Source of the DNA: Brevundimonas sp. UBA7534
GTDB taxonomy: Bacteria > Pseudomonadota > Alphaproteobacteria > Caulobacterales > Caulobacteraceae
Direction of reading: 5' to 3'
DNA: 5,852 bases
Assembly (NCBI RefSeq): GCF_002479325.1
Contig: NZ_DLMO01000084.1
Span: 39,892 to 45,743 of the forward strand
Each line of letters starts with the position of its first letter. Position 1 is the stretch's first letter. Position numbers and translations under genes: made by a program. Below, one piece after another: positions 1 through 5,708 of this stretch. Below the pieces are notes generated by a model. It did no database searches. It worked only from the letters and a program-made list of their open reading frames with translations, and was not told where the DNA came from.

Positions 1-405
1 TGCAACGGCTTCCAGATCCTATGCGAGGCGGGGATGCTGCCGGGCGCCCTGTTGCGCAACAAGGGCCTGAAATACGTCTGCAAGCCGATCAGCCTGACGG
101 TCGCCAACGGCCAGACGCGCTTTACCGCCGGCTACCAGGGCCAGCGCGAGGTCGTCATGACTCAGGGCAACGGCGACGGAAACTTCTTCGCCGACGCCGA
201 CACGCTGGCCCGCATCGAGGGCGAGGGCCAGGTGGTCTTCCGCTATGTCGATAACCCCAACGGCTCGGTCAACGACATCGCCGGCGTCCAGAACGAACGC
301 GGCAACGTCCTGGGCATGATGCCCCACCCCGACCGCGCCTTCGAGGCCGAACTGGGCTCCGCCGACGGCGCGACCCTGTTCCGGAGCATCTACGCGGCGG
401 CTTGA
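1..405 (+). CDS. purQ: Phosphoribosylformylglycinamidine synthase subunit PurQ (glutaminase), C-terminal part
   Basis: This is the class I glutamine amidotransferase subunit of the PurS/PurQ/PurL complex. It hydrolyses glutamine and passes ammonia to PurL for the fourth step of purine synthesis in the cytoplasm. The window opens on the codon of the nucleophilic cysteine (CNGFQIL). About 85 N-terminal residues of a normal 220-230 residue PurQ are missing, and 134 residues remain. The family block NPNGSVNDIAG is at fragment residues 86-96. GNVLGMMPHPDR follows at 101-112, with the catalytic histidine at 109. Two positions look unusual compared with PurQ proteins such as that of Bacillus subtilis. 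The usual AHGEGN reads GNGDGN (about 55-61), and the usual HPE reads HPD (109-111). Upstream neighbours, commonly purS and purC, lie outside the window. No terminator with a T-tract follows, so read-through into the next plus-strand gene is possible. Confidence 0.95.
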   Translation, partial: CNGFQILCEAGMLPGALLRNKGLKYVCKPISLTVANGQTRFTAGYQGQREVVMTQGNGDGNFFADADTLARIEGEGQVVFRYVDNPNGSVNDIAGVQNERGNVLGMMPHPDRAFEAELGSADGATLFRSIYAAA

Positions 406-435
406 CGGCAATCTGAAGTTGGGTTGAATGGATCG

Positions 436-1254
436 ATGCCCCGCTCAATCCTGCTGCTTCTCATCAGCTTCGCGACTGCTGCCCCTGCCGTCGCATGGTG
501 TCAGGATGACCCTAGCGACTGGGCGCTGACGCGTGCGCCTGAGGCGAAGGCCGTCGTCGCCACGATCAGCTTTACAAACGGTCTCAGCCTGATCGCACGG
601 TGCCAGGACGGCGTGTACGACATCATAATTCAGGGTCTGCCCGAAGTTGCAGGCGCCACGCGTGCTCTCTCGCTCCAGGTCGGCGAAGGGGGCGAGGCCA
701 AGAGCAGCACCTGGAGCGTCGGCACGAACAGGTCAGTCGCCTTCAGCCGAATCCCGGCCATCGTCGCCCGCGACCTCGCGGGGGGAGGCGCGCTCCAAAT
801 CACCGTGCCGCCGGACAAGGAAGGCGAGCGGCGCATCCGCTACGTCATGGACATAGAGCCATCCAGCACCGCGATCGAACAGACCCTGACAGCCTGTGGT
901 CGCCCCCTGGTGGACCCGCGCATGACAGGCATCGACAAGATGGAGGGCAACGGCCAGGACGGGTTGCCTGCTTTTGTCCAATGGCGTTCCCCTCCCCGAC
1001 CGACCTTCCCGGAGCCGGTGGGGGGACGAATGCCCACGCGAGGCTACGTCGTGTTGACCTGCCTGGCGAAGGAGGACGGCTCGTTGACCGATTGCCAGAC
1101 GGAGAGCGAGGTGCCCGCGGGCTACAACCTGGGCCGCTCCGTCGAGCGGGCCCTGCCGCGCGCCAGGGTGTCGTTGACAGACGAGGCCGCCGCCGCCGGG
1201 ATCGACTTGCAAGGCCGCATGATAAGCTTTTCGGTCAACTTCGAGCTGCGCTAG
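436..1254 (+). CDS. Exported protein with TonB C-terminal-like domain
   Basis: This 272-residue protein probably acts in the periplasm. Residues 1-20 form a signal peptide: MPRS, a leucine/isoleucine-rich core, then AVA before a likely cleavage at W21. Residues 30-160 are a beta-rich region of unknown role, ending in ACGRPLVDPR. Residues 186-272 look like a TonB C-terminal domain: a PTFPEP entry, GYVVLTCLAKEDGSLTDC, a SEVPAGYNLG stretch and a closing strand ISFSVNFEL. Cys209 and Cys220 flank a hairpin and could form a disulfide; other cysteines are 22, 56 and 154. There is no separate membrane anchor or proline-rich spacer, so it is not a classical TonB. I chose ATG 436 because it puts the signal peptide at the N-terminus; an in-frame TTG at 424 adds four residues with no better ribosome site. 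No strong ribosome site is visible. Codon use (CGT, CCT, TTT, ACA) is looser than in the purine genes, which may indicate foreign origin or low expression. Partner and function are unknown. Confidence 0.75.
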   Translation: MPRSILLLLISFATAAPAVAWCQDDPSDWALTRAPEAKAVVATISFTNGLSLIARCQDGVYDIIIQGLPEVAGATRALSLQVGEGGEAKSSTWSVGTNRSVAFSRIPAIVARDLAGGGALQITVPPDKEGERRIRYVMDIEPSSTAIEQTLTACGRPLVDPRMTGIDKMEGNGQDGLPAFVQWRSPPRPTFPEPVGGRMPTRGYVVLTCLAKEDGSLTDCQTESEVPAGYNLGRSVERALPRARVSLTDEAAAAGIDLQGRMISFSVNFELR

Positions 1255-1496
1255 CCCGCGTTGTCCAGGCCCTGGACGCTGACGTTCTCATCCAGCTGAT
1301 CCCGGTCGCCGGCCTCGACCGACACGCCGTTCTCCAGTTCTTCGTCTTCGTCGGCGGTGTTGACGCCGCCGGGATCGCGCTGGGCGGCCAGTTCGCGCGC
1401 GCCGACGCCCTGGCCGGCCTCGATGGCCAGATTGGCCTTGACCTCATCGGTCTGGAAGGTCGGGGTTTCCTTGGGGGTGTCGGGGGCGTCGGCCAT
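1251..1496 (-). CDS. Small, very acidic hydrophilic protein, function unknown
   Basis: This 81-residue protein has about 20 acidic and 5 basic residues, no cysteine, no hydrophobic segment and no signal peptide. It is probably a cytoplasmic and largely disordered protein. A DEDEELENG run lies near residues 49-57. I do not recognise a family. The start is well supported: AGGAGA (minus strand, 1508-1503) precedes ATG by 6 bases. Its stop codon shares the palindrome CTAG with the stop of the plus-strand gene ending at 1254. A GGAAC-N18-TT element upstream (1548-1524) suggests control by the general stress sigma factor EcfG. This would fit the many small hydrophilic proteins in that regulon, but it is inference. 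The gene starts 53 bases after the upstream minus-strand gene ends, so co-transcription is also possible. Confidence 0.7.
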   Translation of the reverse strand: MADAPDTPKETPTFQTDEVKANLAIEAGQGVGARELAAQRDPGGVNTADEDEELENGVSVEAGDRDQLDENVSVQGLDNAG

Positions 1497-1500
1497 GGTC

Positions 1501-1526
1501 GTTCTCCTGTGATGATGCAGGAGAAC
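1501..1526 (-). promoter_or_regulatory. Inverted repeat covering the ribosome site of the acidic-protein gene
   Basis: GTTCTCCTG (1501-1509) and CAGGAGAAC (1518-1526) are perfect 9-base arms around an 8-base loop. In a minus-strand transcript the arm at 1509-1501 contains the AGGAGA ribosome site, so the hairpin would hide it. If transcription starts at the EcfG-like promoter, the expected start near 1518 would leave out most of the other arm. The hairpin would then form only in transcripts reading through from the upstream gene. The repeat is seen directly; its role is inference. Confidence 0.4.
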
Positions 1527-1548
1527 CGGCCGGGTGCCCCCCGGTTCC
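1524..1548 (-). promoter_or_regulatory. Candidate EcfG/SigT general-stress promoter for the acidic-protein gene
   Basis: On the minus strand GGAAC (1548-1544) is followed after 16 bases by GGTT (1527-1524). This fits the GGAAC-N18-TT pattern reported for RpoE2 and is one base from the GGAAC-N16-CGTT pattern of EcfG-type sigma factors. There are 27 bases between the element and the ATG at 1496, leaving room for a leader of about 20 bases that contains the AGGAGA ribosome site. The element begins directly after the stop codon of the upstream minus-strand gene. Part of it also forms an inverted repeat (GAACCGG 1523-1529, CCGGTTC 1541-1547), so a terminator-like or attenuator role is an alternative reading. 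Confidence 0.45.
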
Positions 1549-1549
1549 G

Positions 1550-1951
1550 TCAGCGGTCGACCAGGGGCTCCAGGGCGGCGCGGGACAGGGGCCGAAAATC
1601 GTAGAAGCGTCCGTCCAACACCACCGTGACCTGATGCGCCTGCGGCCTTTGCAGGACGGCCGGGTCGTCAAGAGGGACCGCGCGACCCGAGGCGGGGTCG
1701 CGCACGTCCACCTCCAACGCGCGCCCCGGCCCTCCCGCTCGCACGAGGTCCAGGAAGCGGCGCACCTCCAGAGCCTGTTGCGCCGGCGTCAGGGCGGCGC
1801 GAACGCGCGTCCAGGCGCTCTGCAGCGCTGCGGCGTCCGGGCTCGTGGCGGCCAGCGGCGGCGTGTCCTGCGCCCGCCCTTGCGCGGCGTGAAGGCCGGC
1901 GCCGGCGGCCAGCAGAACGGGGATGAGAAGACGGGCGGCGACGAACTTCAC
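1550..1951 (-). CDS. Short exported protein, function unknown
   Basis: From GTG 1951 this gives 133 residues. I prefer this start because GGAG (minus strand, 1960-1957) lies 5 bases upstream and because it puts a typical signal peptide at the N-terminus: a lysine at residue 2, an arginine at 7, a hydrophobic core LLIPVLLAAGAGL and a likely cleavage after GRA before QDTPP. An upstream ATG at 2062 would add 37 residues that would bury the signal peptide and run across the divergent promoter region, so it was not used. The mature part of about 105 residues has a helical middle (ALQSAWTRVRAALTPAQQALEVRRFLDLVRA, given only as the region near residues 45-72) and a C-terminal strand region (VTVVLDGRFYDFRPLS). 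No cysteines, lipobox or known catalytic motif are visible. It lies 53 bases upstream of the acidic-protein gene on the same strand and may be read with it. Its other neighbour is divergent, across 131 bases. Confidence 0.65.
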   Translation of the reverse strand: MKFVAARLLIPVLLAAGAGLHAAQGRAQDTPPLAATSPDAAALQSAWTRVRAALTPAQQALEVRRFLDLVRAGGPGRALEVDVRDPASGRAVPLDDPAVLQRPQAHQVTVVLDGRFYDFRPLSRAALEPLVDR

Positions 1952-2042
1952 GGCGGCTCCGTGTCGGTGAGAGGCGTCCAGACTAACATCGCCCGCCCGA
2001 CCGCGATATCCGGCCGTGAACCAAGCGCGGCCCCCGTGCGTA

Positions 2043-2071
2043 TTGCCAAGCCAGACGATCATCCCCTTATT
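2043..2071 (+). promoter_or_regulatory. Weak candidate promoter in the 131-base divergent gap
   Basis: The gap between the minus-strand start at 1951 and the ATG at 2083 must drive both genes. For the plus strand the best housekeeping-like pair I see is TTGCCA (2043-2048) and CTTATT (2066-2071) with 17 bases between. Transcription would start only about 5 bases before the ATG, giving a nearly leaderless message, with at most a weak GGAAA (2073-2077) near the start. I could not find a convincing promoter for the minus-strand gene in this gap. Confidence 0.2.
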
Positions 2072-2082
2072 CCGGAAACGCC

Positions 2083-2880
2083 ATGTCCTCGGTCATCCGC
2101 CCCACGCCGGCCCAGCGCACCCGCCGCCTGTTGGTGCTGGCCGCCGCCGTCTTCGCCGTCGTGGTCCCGCTGGTCCAGAACCTTGCGGGCCTGGGCCTGA
2201 CCCAGGCCGAATTCGCCGCCGACGGAAACTCGACCCTGCGCGTCGCCGGCTACGCCTTTTCGATCTGGGGCCTGATCTATGTGGGAATCCTGGCCTACGC
2301 CGTGCGCCAGGTCCTGCCCCAGACCGGCGAGAGCGACATGATCCGGCGGCTGGGCTGGCCGTCGGCCGTGGCCTTCTTCGGCATCGGCCTCTGGATCGTG
2401 GTGGCGGCGATGAACCTGAAGGCGGCCAGCGTCGCCGTGATCTTCGCCGCCCTGATCGCCCTGCTCATCCCCCTGCTCGTCCTGGCGCCCCTGGCGCGAG
2501 GGCTGGGCCGGTTCGAGCGCGATCGGCTCCTGGTGCTGTGGCCTCTGGCGGCGCTGGCGGGGTGGCTGACGGTGGCGGCTCCGCTCAACCTGATCACCAC
2601 GTTGACGGCCTTCCAGGCCTTGCCGGAAATGCTGGCGCCGGGCGGCTGGGCCATTCTGGCGATCGTCGTCACGACGGCCGTGGCGCTGGGTGTCACTGCG
2701 GCGTTGCGCACCCTGGTCTATCCGCTTCCGCCAGCCTGGGGCCTGCTGGGCGCCTTCGTCGCCGAACACGGACAGAAGCCTGCCGTCGCCTTCACCGCCC
2801 TGGCTTGCGCCATGCTGCTGTTGATCGGCGGCGTACTGCTGGCCTTCCGGCTGAAGCCTGGCGTCGAACGGGCGACTTAA
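2083..2880 (+). CDS. TspO/MBR-related tryptophan-rich multi-pass membrane protein
   Basis: This is a 265-residue inner-membrane protein with about seven or eight hydrophobic segments, near residues 16-38, 55-76, 92-111, 115-138, 148-173, 187-210, 216-228 and 235-256. AGYAFSIWGLIY at 55-66 matches the conserved first block of the larger TspO-related (tryptophan-rich sensory) proteins. WPLAALAGWLTVAAPLNL at 153-170 matches their later block with a tryptophan followed by an asparagine. Tryptophans lie at 62, 92, 104, 153, 161, 189 and 219. TspO proteins bind porphyrins and similar ligands; whether this longer branch does so is unknown. At 265 residues it is much longer than five-helix TspO (about 160), so I do not assign the symbol tspO. 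Translation starts at ATG 2083 with only a weak GGAAA upstream. Its TAA stop shares the palindrome TTAA with the stop of the convergent gene at 2877. Confidence 0.75.
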   Translation: MSSVIRPTPAQRTRRLLVLAAAVFAVVVPLVQNLAGLGLTQAEFAADGNSTLRVAGYAFSIWGLIYVGILAYAVRQVLPQTGESDMIRRLGWPSAVAFFGIGLWIVVAAMNLKAASVAVIFAALIALLIPLLVLAPLARGLGRFERDRLLVLWPLAALAGWLTVAAPLNLITTLTAFQALPEMLAPGGWAILAIVVTTAVALGVTAALRTLVYPLPPAWGLLGAFVAEHGQKPAVAFTALACAMLLLIGGVLLAFRLKPGVERAT

Positions 2881-3113
2881 GGTTTGGCGGCTCCATCCGG
2901 CGTCTCTCCGTCGCCGACGTCGAAGGCTCCGGCTTCGTCAAAGCCCACGCTGCCCACGCCTGCAGCCGAGCCGGTCAGGTGCTGGCGGCGACTGTCCATC
3001 GCCATCTCCGGCGCGACCTCGTCCAGGGCCGCGGTAATCTCCGGGTCGTCGGACCGGTCCATCTGCTGGCCATCGGCCGGCGTGGGGGCGACGCCGTTGG
3101 GGCTGCGGGTCAT
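2877..3113 (-). CDS. Small acidic hydrophilic protein, second gene of a coupled pair
   Basis: This 78-residue protein has about 15 acidic and 5 basic residues, no cysteine, no membrane segment and no signal peptide. The C-terminal third is rich in glycine and aspartate and is probably disordered. I recognise no family. ATG 3113 overlaps the stop of the upstream gene as ATGA (3113-3110), the classical arrangement for translational coupling. This is the main reason for choosing it over any longer upstream reading. The SeqP-style reading of DDPEITAALDEVAPEMA (residues 22-38) as a short helix is the only ordered element I would predict. The gene ends on TTAA shared with the convergent membrane-protein gene. 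It is likely transcribed with its partner from the EcfG-like promoter near 3385-3361. Confidence 0.65.
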   Translation of the reverse strand: MTRSPNGVAPTPADGQQMDRSDDPEITAALDEVAPEMAMDSRRQHLTGSAAGVGSVGFDEAGAFDVGDGETPDGAAKP

Positions 3114-3337
3114 CGGTCGGCTTCCTTCTGGACCGTCTCGGCCAGGGCCGAGACTCCGGCGTCGTCGGCCGCGATCTCGGGTCCGCCGCCGGGCGGGTTG
3201 TCCTCGGGAAATTCCGCCGGCGAACCCGGCGGGAGTTCCGTTGGCGTGTCGGCGGGAACGCCCGGCGCGCTGGGCTCGGGCTGGGGCGTCTGCGGCGAGG
3301 GCGTCAGGGGATTGGGCTCGATCTCGGGTTGGGTCAT
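3110..3337 (-). CDS. Small proline-rich hydrophilic protein, first gene of a coupled pair
   Basis: This 75-residue protein has 18 prolines, all within residues 4-53, followed by a short acidic, probably helical tail (AADDAGVSALAETVQKEADR, 56-75). It has no cysteine, no signal peptide and no hydrophobic segment, so it is most likely a disordered cytoplasmic protein. I recognise no family. The start is supported by AAAGGA (minus strand, 3350-3345), 7 bases before the ATG. The stop overlaps the start of the next gene by four bases (ATGA). A GGAAC-N18-TT element (3385-3361) stands 23 bases upstream of the ATG, which suggests stress-induced expression. The gene is divergent from purL across 103 bases. 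The reading frame is credible because start, ribosome site, coupling and promoter spacing agree, although composition alone would be weak evidence in such GC-rich DNA. Confidence 0.65.
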   Translation of the reverse strand: MTQPEIEPNPLTPSPQTPQPEPSAPGVPADTPTELPPGSPAEFPEDNPPGGGPEIAADDAGVSALAETVQKEADR

Positions 3338-3360
3338 GGCGGCGTCCTTTCGCCGGAATC

Positions 3361-3385
3361 AATCGCCGGGCGCGCCGGATGTTCC
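3361..3385 (-). promoter_or_regulatory. Candidate EcfG/SigT general-stress promoter for the coupled small-protein pair
   Basis: On the minus strand GGAAC (3385-3381) is followed after 16 bases by GATT (3364-3361), giving GGAAC-N18-TT with the same spacing as the element at 1548-1524. The last TT lies 23 bases before the ATG at 3337, so a transcript starting near 3354 would just include the AAAGGA ribosome site. The upstream half is a perfect match to the family pattern. The downstream half GATT departs by two positions from the commonest CGTT. Confidence 0.45.
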
Positions 3386-3403
3386 GTCCCCGCAAGCGCG
3401 AGG

Positions 3404-3432
3404 CTGACAGGACGGCCATCTGCGGCTAGAAG
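3404..3432 (+). promoter_or_regulatory. Candidate purL promoter giving a leaderless transcript
   Basis: CTGACA (3404-3409) and TAGAAG (3427-3432, within GCTAGAAG) are 17 bases apart. They resemble alphaproteobacterial housekeeping promoters (TTGAC and GCTAnAwC types). The expected start of transcription, about 7 bases after 3432, falls at or next to the purL ATG at 3441. No Shine-Dalgarno sequence is present in the bases before that ATG, which agrees with a leaderless message. The match is imperfect. Confidence 0.3.
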
Positions 3433-3440
3433 CCCCGCCC

Positions 3441-5669
3441 ATGAGCGCTCCCGAAAAGACCCCCGCCAAGTCGATGGCCGAACTGGCCGCCGAATACGGC
3501 CTGGCCCCGAACGAATACCAGGTCGTGCTGGACCGGCTGGGCCGCGAGCCCAATCAGGTCGAGTTGGGCGTCTTCTCGGTCATGTGGTCCGAGCACTGCT
3601 CCTACAAGTCGTCCAAGATCCATCTGGGCAAGTTCCCGACCACCGGCGATCGCGTCATCTGCGGGCCGGGCGAGAACGCGGGCGTCATCGACATCGATGA
3701 CGGCGACGCCTGCATCTTCAAGATGGAGAGCCATAACCACCCCTCCTACATCGAACCCTATCAGGGCGCGGCGACGGGCGTGGGCGGCATCATGCGCGAT
3801 GTCTTCACCATGGGCGCGCGCCCGGTGGCCCTGCTGAACGCCCTGCGCTTCGGCGACGTGAACCATGAGAAGACCAAGCGTCTGGTCTCGGGCGTCGTCT
3901 CGGGCATCGGCGGCTACGGCAACTGCGTCGGCGTGCCGACCGTGGCGGGCGAGACCAACTTCCACGCCGGCTACAACGGCAACATCCTGGTCAACGCCAT
4001 GTGCGTGGGCCTGGCGAAGGCCGACAGCATCTTCTATTCGGCCGCGCCCTCGGCAGGCCTGTCGGTGGTCTATTTCGGATCGAAGACCGGCCGCGACGGC
4101 ATCCACGGCGCCACCATGTCCTCGGCCGAATTCGACGACGAGTCGGAATCCAAGCGCCCCACCGTCCAGGTCGGCGATCCCTTCGCCGAGAAACTGCTGA
4201 TCGAGGCGACGCTGGAGTTGATGGCCTCGGGCGCCGTCGCCGCCATCCAGGACATGGGCGCGGCGGGCCTGACCTCTTCCTCGGTCGAAATGGCCGGCAA
4301 GGGCGGCGTCGGCATCGAGCTGAACATGGACGCCGTGCCCCAGCGCGAAGAGGGCATGACCGCCTATGAGATGATGCTGTCGGAGTCGCAGGAGCGGATG
4401 CTGGCGGTGCTGAAGCCCGGCCGAGAGGACGACGGCTATCGCATCTTCCAGAAGTGGGGCCTGGACGCCGCCGTCATCGGGGTGACCACCGACACTGGCC
4501 GGCTGGTGCTGAAGCATCATGGCGAGACCGTCTGCGACGTGCCGCTGGCGCCGCTGTTCGACGACGCGCCGCTGTACGACCGCCCCTGGGTCCAACCCGA
4601 ACTCCAGCCCAAGCTGAACCATTCCGACATCCCCGCGCCCGAGAACTGGGCCGATGCGGTGATGAAGGTCGTGGCCTGCCCCGACATGGCGTCCAAGCGC
4701 TGGATCTGGGAGCAGTACGACCGCCACGTCATGGCCGACACGTTGCAGGATTCGGCCACCGGCGCCGACGCCGGCGTGGTCCGCGTCCACGGCACCGACA
4801 AGGGCCTGGCCGTGACCTCGGACTGCACCCCCCGCTACGTCCAGAACGACCCCTATGAGGGCGGCAAACAGGCCGTGGCCGAGGCCTGGCGCAACCTGAC
4901 CGCCGTTGGCAGCCGCCCCATCGCCATCACCGACAATCTGAACTTCGGCAATCCCCAGCGGCCCGAGATCATGGGCCAGATCGTGCGCGCCATCGACGGC
5001 ATGGCCGAGGCCTGCCGCGAACTTTCCTTCCCGGTCGTGAGCGGCAACGTGTCGCTCTACAACGAGACCAACGGCGTCGCCATTCCGCCGACGCCGACCG
5101 TGGGCGCGGTCGGCCTTCTGCCCAACTACGACGTGGTCACCGGCTTCTCGACCATGGCCGAGGGCGACGCCCTGGTCCTGATCGGCCAAACGACCGGCGA
5201 ACTGGGCGCCTCGATCTATCTGCGCGAGGTGCTGGGCCGCGAGGACGGCGCCCCGCCGCCCGTCGATCTGAAGCTGGAGAAGAAGACCGGCGACTTCGTG
5301 CGCGGCCTGATCGAGGCCGGCGACCTGACCGTGGTTCACGACCTGTCGGACGGCGGCCTGATCGGCGCGGCGGCCGACCTGGCCCTGGCCTCGGACGTCG
5401 GCGTGACGCTGGACGCCACCAGCGCGACCCACGCCCACATCTTCCTGTTCGGCGAGGACCAGGCCCGCTATCTGGTCGCCGTGTCAGACCCCGACACGCT
5501 GATCGCCAGGGCCCAGGCGGCCGGCCTCCACGCCTCGGTCGTCGGCCACGCGGGCGGGGACGCCTTCGCCTCCAAGGGCGACAAGGGCGAGCTGTTCAGC
5601 ATCCCCGTCGCCCACCTGCGCGAATGGCACGAAGGCTGGATGCCGGGCTGGATCGAAGCGCGGGGCTGA
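3441..5669 (+). CDS. purL: Phosphoribosylformylglycinamidine synthase subunit PurL
   Basis: This is the catalytic subunit that converts formylglycinamide ribonucleotide, ATP and ammonia to formylglycinamidine ribonucleotide in purine synthesis. It has 742 residues, the size of small-type PurL that works with separate PurS and PurQ. It appears complete. Motifs in order: MWSEHCSYKSSK at 48-59 with the family's conserved histidine at 52; MESHNHPS at 95-102 (nucleotide/metal region); ATGVGG at 111-116; RDGIHGATM at 218-226; DMGAAGLTSSSVEMA at 271-285; MLSESQERML at 312-321. In the second half are SGNVSLYNE at 534-542 and VHDLSDGG at 632-639, as expected for the repeated AIRS-like ATP-binding folds. 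ATG 3441 is the natural start: it gives the family N-terminus, and no better upstream start exists. No ribosome site precedes it. Its partner purQ lies about 3 kb upstream. A ParD-like gene starts 49 bases downstream. Confidence 0.97.
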   Translation: MSAPEKTPAKSMAELAAEYGLAPNEYQVVLDRLGREPNQVELGVFSVMWSEHCSYKSSKIHLGKFPTTGDRVICGPGENAGVIDIDDGDACIFKMESHNHPSYIEPYQGAATGVGGIMRDVFTMGARPVALLNALRFGDVNHEKTKRLVSGVVSGIGGYGNCVGVPTVAGETNFHAGYNGNILVNAMCVGLAKADSIFYSAAPSAGLSVVYFGSKTGRDGIHGATMSSAEFDDESESKRPTVQVGDPFAEKLLIEATLELMASGAVAAIQDMGAAGLTSSSVEMAGKGGVGIELNMDAVPQREEGMTAYEMMLSESQERMLAVLKPGREDDGYRIFQKWGLDAAVIGVTTDTGRLVLKHHGETVCDVPLAPLFDDAPLYDRPWVQPELQPKLNHSDIPAPENWADAVMKVVACPDMASKRWIWEQYDRHVMADTLQDSATGADAGVVRVHGTDKGLAVTSDCTPRYVQNDPYEGGKQAVAEAWRNLTAVGSRPIAITDNLNFGNPQRPEIMGQIVRAIDGMAEACRELSFPVVSGNVSLYNETNGVAIPPTPTVGAVGLLPNYDVVTGFSTMAEGDALVLIGQTTGELGASIYLREVLGREDGAPPPVDLKLEKKTGDFVRGLIEAGDLTVVHDLSDGGLIGAAADLALASDVGVTLDATSATHAHIFLFGEDQARYLVAVSDPDTLIARAQAAGLHASVVGHAGGDAFASKGDKGELFSIPVAHLREWHEGWMPGWIEARG

Positions 5670-5675
5670 GCTTGC

Positions 5676-5708
5676 CCTGTCCTCGATAATCCTCATATTG
5701 AGGACAGG
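5676..5708. promoter_or_regulatory. Operator-like dyad upstream of the ParD-like gene
   Basis: CCTGTCCTC (5676-5684) and GAGGACAGG (5700-5708) are perfect 9-base arms around 15 bases, with ATA/TAT (5686-5688, 5696-5698) extending the symmetry inward. TCCTC occurs at 5680 and 5690 and in reverse (GAGGA) at 5700, so half-sites repeat every 10 bases, one helical turn. Ribbon-helix-helix antitoxins typically bind such spaced half-sites to repress their own operon. A possible promoter overlaps it: TTGCCC at 5672-5677 and CATATT at 5694-5699. A role as purL terminator is less likely because no T-tract follows. Confidence 0.55.

Noticed and set aside
424..435. TTG start for the TonB-C-like protein
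   Set aside because: It adds four polar residues before the signal peptide and has no better ribosome site than ATG 436.
600..1604. A 334-codon plus-strand open frame
   Set aside because: It is an Arg-rich shadow of the TonB-C-like gene in another frame, with no start signal and no domain.
1952..2062. N-terminal extension of the exported protein to ATG 2062
   Set aside because: It would bury a clear signal peptide and fill the divergent promoter region; GTG 1951 has GGAG 5 bases upstream.
2016..3407. A 463-codon plus-strand open frame across the membrane-protein gene and the small-protein pair
   Set aside because: It is Arg/Gly/Pro-rich without motifs, and it crosses three better-supported genes with ribosome sites and coupled ends.
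3114..3419. N-terminal extension of the 78-residue protein upstream of 3113
   Set aside because: The extension is Arg-rich, runs across the whole upstream small gene in another frame, and lacks the ATGA coupling that supports ATG 3113.
3426..5438. A 670-codon open frame on the minus strand opposite purL
   Set aside because: It is the mirror of purL's GC-rich codons, is dominated by Gly, Ala, His, Asp, Val and Arg with no recognisable domain, and purL is certain.
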